Positions 32,873 through 45,814 of a stretch of DNA of 64,000 nt are shown in pieces. A model generated the notes under the pieces. It did not search any database and was not told the origin of the DNA. It saw only the letters and a list, made by a program, of their open reading frames with translations. How positions within the stretch are numbered: the first letter of the stretch is position 1; the number at the start of each line of letters is the position of its first letter. The DNA lies in assembly GCA_941918925.1 (NCBI GenBank), contig OW799236.1, forward strand, positions 98,596,562 to 98,660,561, given 5' to 3'. The DNA is from Phyto melanocephala. Its lineage: Eukaryota > Arthropoda > Insecta > Diptera > Rhinophoridae. Both the position numbers and the translations under genes were made by a program.

Positions 32873-33472
32873 CCTACGTTGCCACAGGCAAGTATTTACT
32901 TGCAAGTAGTGTATACGTATTACTAACGAAAATCAGGAGAAATGCCAAAAAAAACACAAAAATTGTTTGAGTGGCTACACAGCACAGTGCAAGTTCATTT
33001 TTAAAATGTCGTCAACAAATAAACTTCAAACAAATTTAAAACAAATGGCGCTGCTTCAATTGGTAATTAAGTGTTGTCAATAGCAACTATTGAACGTTAC
33101 CTTTAGACATATAACTTTTTAATATAATTTTTTTTTATTAAATTTTGATATTTATATTAAAACTTACATTTTAAATGAATATTTATATTTTTTCCTAATA
33201 TTCTTCATATACATATATACATATTTATTAAAAAAATTAGCTGAATTATTTACCACAATTGTATGATATATTATTGAGTTAACAAAAAACTCAGTATTAG
33301 ACAACACTGTTTTTCGGCTTGTCACTTTACTTGCCGTAACTGTAAAAATTTTACTTGCTCAAAAATTTCTTCGCAAGCTGAGTCGCAGGTTGCCAAAGTG
33401 TAGTTGTGTTAGTAAAAAAGTGTTAGTGTATTGGTTTTTTTTCACTTGCACTTGCATGTGGCAACGGTAGGT
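32873..33472. mobile_element. MITE-like element, ~600 bp
   Basis: The ends cctacgttgccacaggcaag and (reverse complement) cctaccgttgccacatgcaa form imperfect inverted repeats of about 22 bp. TAA lies next to both ends, which could be a 3-bp duplication. The interior is non-coding. Superfamily is uncertain. Confidence 0.6.
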
Positions 33473-34634
33473 AAAGCGGCTAAACAGAATTAAATGTTAT
33501 TTGGCATACAGATATCAACCTAAATTAATATATGAAATACCTCTCGCTTCGATAACTACGCAGAGGAAATCGCGGGCATATTCTATTACACAATATAAAA
33601 TGCAAAAAATATTTATTTAAAAACTATACACACAAGTCTACAGAAAATAATTTTTACAAAAAATGGCTAGTAGAAAAAGAATCTAAATATGGCAGTATAT
33701 ATCAGATTATTTCTGAACAATTGAAAACCTAAATTTCCACAAAAAAAAAGGCGTATAAAAATTATGTTAACCTAAATCAAATATATTAATAAACCAAAAA
33801 TGTACAAAGTACGTTAAAAACTTATAAATGAAAAAGCTAAACTTTTTATTTATCAATTTTCCATTGCTAAATCGTGTAAATTAGTTTGTGTATATTTTTA
33901 TTTCCAACGTAAATTATATTATATGTATTTATTATACACTAATGTGCCATAATATAAGTTGTCTTTTAATACATAAGTCGCTTCCTGACATATCAGTTAT
34001 CATTTTCAACAACAAAATGCATGTACAATTTCGTTGTTGCAGAACTGGGGCTACCTGATGATTGCATCATTAATCTAAAACGGCATGGGGAAAGAAAATT
34101 TATTTATTTTATATTTTAATAGGAGCTTTTGTATTTTCTGACTTACGAATCTAGAATTTTGAAATAAGCAATATGGAGGAACAAACCAGCATTTTCTTTA
34201 GTTTTTATGGTACTTTTGGTATTTTATAAGTTTATGAATAAAGAATTTCATAATTTTTCATTGTGGGCAAGATATAGTCAATAAAGTTACAAAAATTGTT
34301 ACTCGTCAGTTGATTGATAAGAAAAATCTCAAGAATGTAGAATTTACTTGCAACTTTTAAAGTTCAAAAAGGTATTTAAGTATCAGTAGCGTTGCAACAT
34401 TGAAGCAAATTATGTACCTTTGCTTAACTTGAAATTGCTTAAATGGCAAGCCGAAACACAGCATGCAACCCTGTGGTGAAATCAACACGTCACTTTAGGG
34501 AAAAGAGTTTTTTGACAAATAAAATTGTGTTTATTAATGAATTTTTAGTAAATTTTCAAAATATATTTTATGAAAATCAAACATAATTTTCTTTAAATAA
34601 ATGACGATCAAAAATCAATAAAGGTGTGAGTAAA
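33473..34634. other. Upstream region of the P5A ATPase gene
   Basis: No TE was recognised. The promoter and 5' leader must lie here, but I see no convincing TATA or initiator pair. The bases before the start (gtgagtaaaATG) give an acceptable fly start context. Confidence 0.4.
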
Positions 34635-37600
34635 ATGAGTGGCAGCAAAGAAGAAAAAAATTTCAAAAACAAATTAATTTTGGGAAGAGAAGATTTGGAC
34701 TCTGCCAAAACCAACACAACAGTAACTTCTGGAGTTGATGATTTGGTCCGCTATGTAACATTATACGTTCGAAATCAAATATTTTTAAGTGGTGTTGTGC
34801 TGCCATTTATTTTCTTGTATCTAGGAGCATTTTATATGTGGATTGTTGTTTATGGCGTTGAAGAACATTATGAAGCCGGTCTAGTGGCAATTGCTGCCAT
34901 TGTCTTTTTTCATATCTTAACATTGTTGTGTTGCTACTGGAGTGTCCATGTATTGGCGTTTTTAAGCTGTCGCAAAGTCAAAGTACCAAAAGATGGCGTA
35001 CTGGCCAAAGTAGTACCTACTGCGAATAATGGTTCATCCGAAATAGTAACTGTAAAAAGAACCACACTTAAGGATGGTCAAGAAATGTATTATTTCTTGT
35101 TTCAAAAAACTAAATACATTTGGTGCGAAGAAAAAGCCACTTTTAGATGTATCGACTTTCCTGTTAATGAACTTTTACAGCATTATTCAAAGTCTCGTGG
35201 TCTTGAAACGGAGACTGCAATTACATTTGCAGAAAAAACTTACGGTAACAATCAAATGGTGATGATTGTACCAGAATTTTTTGAACTCTTTATTGAACGA
35301 GCTACAGCGCCATTTTTTGTATTTCAAATATTTTCCGTTGGTCTTTGGTGTCTGGATGAATATTGGTATTATTCTCTTTTTACCTTGTGCATGTTGATTG
35401 TTTTCGAATGTACATTAGTGCAGCAGCAGTTGCGTAATATGTCCGAAATTCGAAAGATGGGTAACAAGCCGTACATCATAAATGTTTTTCGTCAGAATAA
35501 GTGGAGACAGATAGTATCAGATCAGTTGTTGCCCGGAGATTTGGTCTCAATAACCCGGTCCCAAAACGACAATATTGTACCGTGTGATTTAGTACTGTTG
35601 CGTGGCAGTTGTATCGTAGATGAAAGTATGCTAACAGGTAATTATAATTGTTTAAAATTATAAACAATACTGGTAGGCATACTATAGTTGTAATTTAGTT
35701 TAATTAGTAAACAAATAAAGTTTTTTTTCACTATTTACACTACGCGATTCAGTATGTACCAATGTAGGCCTAATATATGTACCTGTTTAGACTTCGTTAA
35801 TTTATGAAAGAACTTTGAAGTTCAGTCTAACAATTTTATAGATTGAACTAAAACAACTATGTAGGTCTAATGTTAAAACTCATTTGGTTGAATTTTAAAG
35901 ATTTCTAATAGAATAAGCTTGATGTCCGAAGTTAACATGTACATACAAAAGATGGATCAAAATCAATGTTTCCCTATAAAAAACTTATAATATACATACT
36001 GTGAGCGTCAAAAGAAACTGTACACCTTAGACTTTCATGTTTACAAGTTAATTTTATTAATATATTTTTAATTTAATATGATTTAATTTTTATATAAAAT
36101 ATTTCCTTTGTTTTCTTTTTATTCAAATCCAATAACAAAATTTTAACAACAACAAAAAATATACACCAAAAACAAACTACTATTCATATTTTAAGCGGCA
36201 AAAGAAATTGTACAGCATTTAAGAATTAAAAAATAACGAAATTATTTAAAGGATCTTAGTATTTTGTTTGCTTGCCCTTTGATTTTAATACCGCTTGAAG
36301 TCTTCTGGGCATCGAATAAACTAATTTTCGGGTTACTTCCGGGGAGATTTTTTGCCATTCCTCCATTATTACTACTTTGAGGGAGTCTTTGCTTGTAAGA
36401 GTTCTTTTCTGATTTGCCGGTCCAGATACTCCCACAAATGTTCAATAGGGTTAAGGTCAGGTGATTGCGGGGGATGATCCAACTGTTTGGGAGTATGGTA
36501 AAGCAGCCATTCCTTTACTATTTTGGCAGTATGCTTGGGATCATTGTCTTGCTTAAAGACCCAAGTCTGATCCAAGCCTAACTTTTCTACACTCTGTGCC
36601 AAATTATCTTTTAAAATGGTGAGGTAATCTGTTTTATTCATAGTATTTTCTATGAATACCAAATTTCCTACACCACTGGCTGCCATACATCCCCATACCA
36701 TGACCAAACCACCGCCATGCTTTACTGTGGTTTGAACATTTTGCTGGGCAAATTCAGAATTTCTGTTTCTCCAGATTTTTACAGGTGCTTTTTTCCCAAA
36801 AATTTCAAATTTGCTCATCACTAAAGACCACATTATTCCAGAAATCATTAGTTTGTTTTTCGTACTTTTTAGCAAACTCCCTACGTTTAAATTGGTTTAT
36901 TGCGGATATGTACGGCTTTTTCCTAGGAACTCGTCCATACAGTCCATTTGCGTGTAGTGCTCGACGTATTGTGCTTGCACTGACATTTGTACCCGAGCAT
37001 TGTGAAATGTTTTCAGATATTTTAACAGCACTTTCCGCTGGATTTTTTTTTTACTTTTCGCACAATGGACCGTATTTGAACCTTATTTAGTTTGACTGGC
37101 CTTCCAGATTTAGGACGATTTTCTAAATTTGAGAACTTTTTGTATTTATCAATTATGTATTTCACCGTGTTGTGACTTTTATCAATTATTGAACCAATTT
37201 CACGCAATGATTTGCCTTCTTCGTGATATTTTAGCACAAGTTTTCGAATATCAAGGGAGGTTTGTTTACCCATTTTCAAACTATTTTAATTTTGTAAAAA
37301 ATTTGCTTTGTAAAAAGTTTTTTGATCTTTTCGCGACAATAACAAGACTAATAATAACTATTATAATTATTATATATTACACAGAAAGAAGACATTAAGC
37401 AAATCAGAAAAAATAACGGTAATTTTTACTGTAAAATTCTATTTTATATGTGATGCTCAAGAGCTGTACAATTTCTTTTGCCGCTTAAAATATGAATAGT
37501 AGTTTGTTTTTGGTGTATATTTTTTGTTGTTGTTAAAATTTTGTTATTGTTTTTGAATAAAAAGAAAACAAAGGAAATATTTTATATAAAAATTAAATCA

Positions 37601-40600
37601 TATTAAATTAAATTAAAAATATATTAATAAAATTAACTTGTAAACATGAAAGTCTAAGGTGTACAGTTTCTTTTGAAGCTCACAGTATATGTAATTAAGA
37701 TACCTTTATTACCCCTTATACTGTGAGCGTCAATTCAAAGTAAACAACACATTTCACTTTAAAATTGTGACGATTATTTGTGTTTAAACAATTATTCATG
37801 ATAAATAACAACAGTGCATATCTAATTGGTAATAAAAGTAGAATTAAATTAATGAAAACAATAATATTAAAGAATATCAACTCAAAAAAAAAAAACGTTT
37901 TTAAATGAAATATACTAATTTTATGCGTCAAATTCAAGTAAACAGTCGCATCAACACTTAAGAAGATATGTGCAAATGAAAAATGGAGGCAGCTTTTTAA
38001 TAATTTTTTTTTTTTTGTAATAGTTTTTTTTAAGCTTTAGATCTTTTAATAATAAAAAAATTTTTTTCTTTTTATATTTGTTGCAATTATGAATTTGTTA
38101 ATCAAACTATAAATTAAAAAAAAAAATCAAGACACTAAATAAATAAAAAAAAACAAGTAAGATCATTATATTTGGCTGTGCAGAATTTTTGATACCCACC
38201 CCCAATTTTGTATACTTTTATAGCACACAATTTATTATTTAATTATTAACAGTAATCGCTAGGGAATAATCCCTTTCTACTAAGATATTTATCACTTCTT
38301 TGTGAAACTTTGATTTGTTTTAATTTATTTTCTTAAATATAGTCTTACAATGAAACCATAAGTATTTAGACATTAGAAGTGATACTACTGAATCTTTTAT
38401 ACCCTTAATACAAACGTGAAAAAGGGTATATAGGTTTGTCACTCCGTGTGAAATTTCTACAATTTTCATTTCCGACCCTATAAAATACATATATATTTTC
38501 TGAAAGCTTGAGGTATTAAAACATATAACACATACATACAAACGTGGTATACTGGTCAGAGTGAACGTGGCTTCGAATCTAAGCTAAGCCAAAAATATTT
38601 TTTTATTTTATTTTTTATATTTGTATGTACATATTTCATATGAGATGCATGATGATACAAACAATTGTTATTGCATGACTACAGTTTGTGAAGGTTATAT
38701 AAGATTCGGCACGGCCGAATATAGCACTCTTATTTGTTTTTACTACGATGTTGTATTTTTACAGAAACTGTAGAGTATAAATAATGTTTGAATTCAACTA
38801 AGATAAACTATTACAGATTTTTTTCTTATTTTTGAAAATTTTTTGCCCATATAAAAATAATATGAATTAAAGATAGAGCGTTATATGAGAGGTGGGTGTT
38901 AAAGTAAGCGTGTCAAAGTAGTTTCTGATAATAAATTCAACTTAGATATTTAAATAAAGAGTCTTTTATCTTTCAAAATCTTTGTCCATAAAGAAATTAT
39001 ATGAATTATAAATAAATGTTTTCGATCTTTTTTATTTATATCAATAGTTGTTTTTTTATATTAAGCTTGGATCACTTTTTTATAAGAAATAGTTTTAATT
39101 TTATTTTCCAATATTTCGCAACCACATTTGGTAGCTTCTTCAGGGAAAGTATAGAGCATAAGTTCTTTATTGTTTATACTTACCCTGAAGAAACAACTAT
39201 TGAAATTATATGAATTTAAAATAAAGGGTTATATAGGAGGTGGGCGTGTCAACTTAATTTTCCGCCATTTAAAGTCTTTCGATTATAAAAAAAACAATAT
39301 TTGCAGAATTTCAGAATGAACATGAAATTAAGCTGGAATAATTGATTTGATAAAAACTATATAAACTTTTTTGTATTTGTAATAGGCGAATCTGTGCCAC
39401 AAATGAAGGAGTCTTTAGAATCACTTGATAATCTAAATACAGAACTTGATGTAGAAGGCGAAGGAAAACTTTTCGCTTTATTTGGCGGCACCAAAGTGGT
39501 TCAACACACAGCACCTACTAAAGACGCAATGCGAGCTCCGGATGGTGGATGTATTGGCTATGTGATTCGTAATGGTTTCAATACATCACAAGGAAAATTA
39601 TTGCGAACAATTTTGTTTGGAGTTAAACGTGTAACCGAAAACAATTTAGAAACATTTGCCTTCATTGTTTTTCTCATGGTATTTGCTATAGCAGCCGCTT
39701 CCTACGTTTGGATTAAGGGTTGCGAAGATCCCGAACGTAATCGGTATAAGCTATTTCTGGAATGTACATTGATTCTTACCTCGATTATACCACCGGATCT
39801 ACCAATTGAGCTGACATTAGCCGTTAATACATCCCTAGTGCAACTGTCAAAGTTGTTTGTGTTTTGTACGGAACCATTCCGTATTCCTTTTGCTGGAAAG
39901 GTGCAAATCTGCTGTTTTGATAAAACTGGCACCTTGACTTCGGACAATTTGATGGTAGAGGGTGTTGCAGGACTAACGGATGATGGTGGAATTGTACCAA
40001 TGGAAAAAGCCGAGGACAGCACAATTCAAGTATTAGCCACTTGTCATTCTTTGGTGATGCTTGAAGATGGTTTAGTCGGAGACCCTCTAGAAAAAGCCAC
40101 CCTTACAGCTGTAGATTGGAATCTTACAAAACAGGAGAGTGTTATACCAAAACGTGCAAAATTAAAACCACTGCGTATTTTTCAACGCTTCTATTTCTCA
40201 TCTGCACTTAAACGCATGTCAGTTTTGGCCGGCTATTTGTCACCTTTTAGCAGTGAAATAAACTACATTGGCACAGTAAAGGGAGCACCAGAAATTTTAA
40301 TGAAAATGTTGAAAGATGTACCGAAAAACTATGAAGAGGTATGTACTTTTTAAATTATCATTATTAAAAAATACGATTTATTGGTATTTACGTTTTAATT
40401 CATACCTTTTGTACCACAGACATTCTTAGAATATTCGCGTCGTGGAGCGCGTGTTCTAGCTCTTGGCAAAAAAGAATTTGGAATACTAAGCAATCAACAA
40501 GTCAGGGAAATCAAACGTGAAGATGTGGAATGTGATCTTACCTTTGCTGGTTTTGTTATAATCTCCTGTCCCATGAAACCCGACTCAAAAATTGTTATTA

Positions 40601-43600
40601 AAGAATTAATTCAAGCATCACATAAGGTGGTAATGATAACTGGTGACAATCCCTTGACAGCATGTCATGTTGCTAAAGAATTGCGTTTCACAAGGAAAAA
40701 GTTGCTTTTGCTTTCCGCATCCCAAAAGAAAACTGGCGATTGGCAGTGGGCTTCAATTGACGGTGTTACTGTTTTTACGTTGGACTGGAATTTAAAAAAC
40801 ATGCTAAATAATTTTGATCTGTGTATAACAGGCGAAGGTCTCCAGTATCTAAAAGAGTTTCAACATAAATACATGCTTCAAGTTCTACCCCATATTATAG
40901 TTTGTGCACGTTTTGCCCCAAAACAAAAGGAATATGTTATTACGATACTTAAGCACCTCGGCTACTGTACACTAATGTGTGGTGATGGTACAAACGATGT
41001 AGGTGCTTTGAAGCATGCAAATGTTGGAGTTTCGTTGCTTTCTAATGTACCTACGAAACGATATACTAATAATGCCATTGTGACCACTGGTACTGTTGAA
41101 AATGCGGCTACCCCAACTAATATGGCGGTTGCAGCTACTGCCAATCATCGGTTAGGCGGACGTAATGTACCATCAGCTGTGGCAAATCGCACACCCAATC
41201 AAACATTTTCGGCTAGAGAACGTGCACTTCAAGAAAGACGGGAACAGTTGGCGCAAACACAAGCTCGTTTGCAAAATGTATTACGTGAAATTGATGATGG
41301 ACAAGTATCGGTTGTAAAATTAGGTGATGCTAGTATTGCAGCACCATTTACAAGCAAATCTTCTTCAATAATGTGTGGTAACTTTTTTTCACCTTACAGC
41401 ATAAGCTTAAATATGTATTTAAATTGTTTTTTTTTCCAGTAAATTATATTATTAAACAGGGTCGCTGTACTTTGGTCACAACCTTACAAATGTTTAAAAT
41501 ATTGGCTTTAAATGCCCTCATTTCAGCATATTGCCAATCTGTTCTCTATATAGACGGTGTGAAATTCAGTGATACCCAGGCCACTTTGCAGGGTCTTTTT
41601 ATTGCAGCTTGTTTCCTTTTTATAACACGCTCAAAAGTAAGTACAGAATGGCGCAAAAGTTTTAAAATAAAGGGTCCGCCAAATAACTTTTTTTTTTTGA
41701 AAATGCTATAAAAAAAAGTGTAACTTCGGCTGTGTGGCACGTAGCGCCATCCGGTTGAAACCAATTATGCCTCTGGAACAAAATCCGCACCAAACAGTGA
41801 CTCGTTTTAGATGTATCGGCTTTTCAATGTATGCGTGCGGGTTTTCTGTGCCCCAAATGCGACAATTTTGCTGGTTTACATACCAGCCAAGATCAAAATG
41901 AGCTTCATCTGAAAAGATGATTTTTTTTTTGGCAAAATCGGACAAAGTAGTGTCGCAATATTTCCCAGCGTTATTCAAGCGTATACACAGCCATATTCGT
42001 TCAGCGGAAGGATAAAACTAATTATCTGTCAAATCAGACATGAGCTTAGTGTTACCATTCACGAAATAAGCACTAGTTAAAAAAAAAAAAAACGTTAGAT
42101 GGCGGACCCTTTATATATGCAAAATTTCATCATCATACATTTAATTCTGCCGCTTTTAAATTTCATTAACAGTAAATAATTATAAATTCATCTTAGATAT
42201 TTCAATATAGAGTCCCTTATTCTTTCACTTTCACTCTTTGTCCATAGAGAAACTATATGAATAGGTGGGCGTGTCCATTAATTTTCCGTTTCTTTATCAA
42301 AAAGCAATGTTTGCAAAAATTCAAAATCGTGAATCTAATTTTATCAGTTTTATTTTCAATTTCAATTTCTTAAATACAGTAATATCAAGCCTTAAGGGCC
42401 AAAATAACAATATTACAAGATAATAAGCCTGAGCAAAACTATTTTAAAAAAAATATATATATTCATAAACGTAGAAAATACAAAAAAGTACCACAAAAAC
42501 TGCCGGCCATACATTTTCAGTCTCACCTCGGATCAATAGTTTCTAATTTCAAAATTTTAGATTCACAAAATAGAAAATACAAAAAGGCTCATAAAAATGC
42601 AAAAAAGTAAATTTTTCAATTGCCTATAACATTTTCAGTTTCATTTCGAATCAATAGTCATTAATTTCAGAATTCTGGCATCATAAAAGTAGCAAATATT
42701 AAAAATACCAAATATTAAATAAACATCCGAAAAATTACCTTTATTGTTGCCTAATTTTTTTTTATAATCTCAAATTGGATCAAAAATTCCTAATTTCAAA
42801 AATATAGTTTCAAAAACTCAAATTTTTGATTGTAAATTTTTAATCAAATTTTACAACTTATGACATGTTTTAATTTTTTTTTTTCAGCCTTTAAAAACCC
42901 TTTCTAAAACAGCACCTTTGCCAAATATCTTCAATTTGTATACGGTAACTACAATACTGTGCCAATTTGCTGTTCATTTCACAGCATTGTTTTACTTAAC
43001 TCAAGAAGCAACGGCTCGAGCACCACCCAGGTAAATAACTACGAGTTAAAAACAATGTAAAATAAGTTTATTTAATCGTTTGTTTACTTAAGTAGAGAAG
43101 GCAAAATTAAATTATACCTAGACATGGATACTGAAGAAAAACAAAAGTTTGAACCAAATATTATAAACAGTACAGTGTACATAATATGCTTGGCATTGCA
43201 GGTATCTACTTTTGCTGTTAATTACAAGGTAATTTTAATATTATAATAATATTAACGTTGATCTAACACATGTTACAATTTTTCATTTGTAATAGGGTCA
43301 TCCGTTTATGGAAAGTCTACGAGAAAATCGCTTACTCTTGTATTCTATTCTTGTATCTACTGGTTTAGTTATTATGCTGACGTTAGGTCTATCGACAGAC
43401 TTGACAAACACCTTTGAAATTGTTGATTTTCCCAATGATGTAAGTGTTGCGATTAATGCCATTGTTATTTATAATTTTAATAAAAACTATTTTATTCTCA
43501 TTCAATTGTTTAGTTCCGGCAAATATTAATATACGTTCTGGTGGCCGATACTTTAGCTGCCTATGCAGCTGATCGAATATGTGCATTCCTTTTTGGTGAA

Positions 43601-43633
43601 ACTAGACGAAAATCAAATGTTCTGAGTAGTTAG
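34635..43633 (+). CDS. P5A-type ATPase, ATP13A1 family (8 exons)
   Basis: Exons: 34635-35637, 39386-40338, 40420-41377, 41440-41636, 42888-43030, 43096-43228, 43296-43439, 43514-43633. All have GT-AG borders and compatible phases, giving 1216 aa, close to the ~1200 aa of the family. The family extracts mistargeted transmembrane helices from the ER membrane. Visible motifs are [20 protein letters not shown] (actuator loop, split by intron 1), [16 protein letters not shown] (the P5A M4 signature), FDKTGTLT with phosphorylated Asp513, [28 protein letters not shown], and [13 protein letters not shown] near 840-850. N-terminal hydrophobic hairpins precede the actuator domain, and six C-terminal helices follow. 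A charged, Gln-rich insert after [12 protein letters not shown] (about residues 865-965) is expected for P5A. No disabling change was seen. Intron 1 (3.7 kb) carries a Tc1 element; intron 4 carries a mariner-derived insert. The Drosophila counterpart is the ATP13A1 orthologue. Confidence 0.96.
35999..37685 (-). mobile_element. Tc1-type transposon with long IR/DR ends
   Basis: The 1687-bp element is flanked by TA (35997-35998, 37686-37687). Its inverted repeats are about 220 bp (35999-36216, 37462-37685). Each holds two direct repeats, an outer gcgtcaaaagaaactgtaca and an inner gcggcaaaagaaattgtaca, the IR/DR arrangement of Sleeping Beauty-like elements. The transposase is on the minus strand. 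It sits in intron 1 of the ATPase gene. Confidence 0.93.
36240..37273 (-). pseudogene. Tc1-type transposase, three frameshifts
   Basis: The minus strand encodes a nearly complete DD34E transposase: an N-terminal paired-type helix-turn-helix ([28 protein letters not shown]), the catalytic domain with [28 protein letters not shown] and [15 protein letters not shown], and a C-terminus ending near 36246. Frameshifts lie in an A-run near 37045, at the first catalytic block near 36815 (two bases lost in the SDE motif), and near 36395. The reading start is ATG 37273. Few lesions imply recent loss of activity. Confidence 0.9.
37731..37950 (+). mobile_element. Second Tc1-type IR/DR end, solo
   Basis: A TA-flanked ctgtgagcgtcaattcaaag start at 37731 and an inner direct repeat gcgtcaaattcaagtaaaca near 37925 mimic the IR/DR of the neighbouring element but with different repeat sequences. 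No opposite end was found. It is probably a remnant or an end of a related family, only about 45 bp from the first. Confidence 0.55.
38153..38356 (+). repeat. Family A repeat, copy A7 (left end only)
   Basis: caagtaagatcattatattt, ggctgtgcagaat and gatacccacccccaatt mark the hairpin end. Similarity stops after about 200 bp. Confidence 0.7.
38397..38738 (-). repeat. Family B repeat, short reverse copy
   Basis: Right end atacccttaatacaaacgtg..aaagggtatata, an internal deletion, the tRNA-like stretch (tggtatactggtcagag then ttcgaatctaag), and the left end ttatataagattcggcacgg then ccgaatatagcactctta. About 340 bp in total. Confidence 0.75.
38866..39316 (+). repeat. Family A repeat, copy A8 (middle part)
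   Basis: Internal family A phrases (aaagatagagcgttatatga, cttagatatttaaataaaga, ggaggtgggcgtgtcaactt) flank a 194-bp insert at 39008-39201. Confidence 0.7.
39008..39201 (-). mobile_element. Short retroelement-like insert with 15-bp TSD
   Basis: The 194-bp insert is flanked by gaaattatatgaatt (38993-39007, 39202-39216). Its minus strand holds ccctgaagaagctaccaaat, ggttgcgaaatattggaaaa and taaaattaaa, resembling the 3' region of some retroelements (GAAGAAG..GCGAAA..AATAAAA). A hairpin (cttcttcaggg / ccctgaagaa) lies at the right end. Confidence 0.5.
41670..42111 (-). mobile_element. mariner-type element, short derivative
   Basis: A 442-bp insert in ATPase intron 4 has ends AAGGGTCCGCCA and its complement, flanked by TA (41668-41669, 42112-42113). 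The minus strand retains part of a mariner catalytic domain ([36 protein letters not shown]). Most of the transposase is gone. Confidence 0.88.
42113..42365 (+). repeat. Family A repeat fragment, copy A9
   Basis: Family A middle sequence (aaaatttcatcatcatacat, ctttgtccatagagaaacta, ggtgggcgtgtccattaatt) with several internal deletions lies in ATPase intron 4. Confidence 0.65.
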
Positions 43634-45601
43634 AATCAATTTATCGCATTTCCTTTTTATCTCTACCAACGCATCAGGTTTTGAATTATTTATTTAAATT
43701 ATGCGATTTATTTGTATTAAGGATTTGAATATACAAACATACATACATACATATAAAAATAATTCACTTATGCTTTTGCAAGGGAATCAAAATATCAAAT
43801 TTTCTTTATCATTTAAATCGGTTTGAACTTAATGTTTTATTAGCTAATAATGTGTTTTACTAATAAGCAATTATTGTTCATTAACAGTTCGCGGTACAAT
43901 TAATTAACTGCCGAATGATTAATTTTAAGAAATAGGACTATTTTTTTTTTCATTATAATCAAGTTGATATGGCTGTAAATATAATATTGCCAGATTGTTT
44001 ATCCCTCCAAAATGTGTTTGCAATGCATGTTATCGGTCGTAAAGTGTGCTACCAGTGAGCTTTGCTAACTAAAAGTGAATAATATATTAACAGTATTATG
44101 TTAAAATTTGCGATACATGATAAGGAAACAGGATGTCATATAAAACGATGTGTTGATTCGAAGATATACTCACTCTACAGCTGCAGGGCATATTCCTGGT
44201 GAATTTTCACCCGTTTATGTTTTATAAATCGTAAAAGAACAGAAAGTTGCGCAAAAGCGAATGAAAAATTTATTTAAGGCAATAAATAAATGCCTGTCAT
44301 TATTATTATTTGATGTAAATGTTGCCCACGGCTAAGGCGAAAGTCATTCAACCGTGAGCTCCATTTTTTGCATACTTTTTCAGCATTTCGGCCGTTATCT
44401 CACTAATGACAACTGTAATAAGCAATACCAAATGGAACTGACTTAGCAAATCCCAGAATTTCGGGATTTATTATTTATATGTAAGTATTAAAAAGCATAA
44501 TTTATTGAATTAATTTTAAATTTATTTTTTAACAAAATAACAAACCAAGGCATATTCGTACAGGCGTCACTATCGTGGACATTAAAGTTAAAAAAAGGGT
44601 TTATATTAGTTATGCCTAGAAATATTTATTTTAAAAGATCGTATATGATTGAAGACGATTAAAAGCTAACTACTCAAATTCACAACCTTCTCTAAAATAG
44701 TAATTTTCTATTCTCGTTGTTCGTTAAATTCGAATAGTATCGCATGTAAAAAAGGATGTAAAACAAACTTGAATTAGAAAAAATCGCTTCGCATAACATT
44801 TTTATTTGTATCTCATAAACCATGTCGTATCCCAAAATGAAATTTAGTGGAATTGTAACATATACTTTTACGACAAAGAAATATTCATTAAAATTTGACC
44901 TTTAACCTTTAGAAAAAAAATCTAAAATAAGAGCCATCTTAAATGCTAATTTATTGCCTTCAATTTTATATTTCAGCGAAAAACATATAATTAACAAAGT
45001 ATTAAGAATTTTTTGTTGTTAAAAATTCACAAAAAGTCTTAAATATTTAAAAGGAACAATTTTGACGTAAAAACATAATTTGAGCTATGATTTCAGAATT
45101 AAACTTTTAAACATTCTTAAAACACAAATTTATTAATTTGGAATATTTTAGAAAAAATTATATTTTTTATTCAATATTCAAATTAATTAATTAATTACCA
45201 AAACTAAAAACTTTTATTTCAGATCATAAAAGAGAGTAAAGAAAATAAAAAAAAATATCACTGCATTGATAATACCATTGTCTATTTTTTGTTGTTTTTG
45301 TCCGTGTTCAGCTGCACACGCTATGCAATGCTATGATTTGTTTTGTTATAAAACTTGACACTGCATGTTTTATTTTGAAGTTGAATTTGCATTGAAATAC
45401 AGGGCTTGATAGTGCTTCATAGTACTAAGGGTACGTTTTTGTTTTTTGTTTATGTACAATTAGGAATGATAAAAGAGAGTTTACGCATTGCGCATGTTTG
45501 TTGTAAATCATCTCTCTCATGAGTGATGCCACATCAGCAAACAAGTGATATGTATATTACAAGTAAAATTGTACAAAAGTGAATAGTGCTAAAATAAATA
45601 C
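43634..45601. other. Intergenic region after the ATPase gene
   Basis: No gene or TE was recognised in about 2 kb. A short tacatacatacata run lies near 43737-43752. The ATPase 3' UTR must begin here, but no AATAAA is close to the stop. Confidence 0.4.
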
Positions 45602-45604
45602 TTA

Positions 45605-45721
45605 GGGCCGTATTCATAAAAAATATTTTAGGTTTATTAAAGGCTTATTTGACAGATGTTGTAGAGAAATTTGTCAAATAAGCCTTCAATAAACCTAAAA
45701 TATTTTTTATGAATATGGCCC
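45605..45721. mobile_element. Foldback MITE, 117 bp, copy 1 (Harbinger-type TSD)
   Basis: Arms of about 50 bp (gggccgtattcataaaaaat.. and its complement) surround a ~15-bp loop. TTA flanks both sides (45602-45604, 45722-45724). The same 117-bp element recurs at 55608. Confidence 0.9.
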
Positions 45722-45814
45722 TTAGTAAATAACAATTAAAAAAAAGTGATTATTTTTTAATTAACTTAAAAATGCTAAATAACCATACAAGCCGTAATAT
45801 GTTCAGTAACATAC

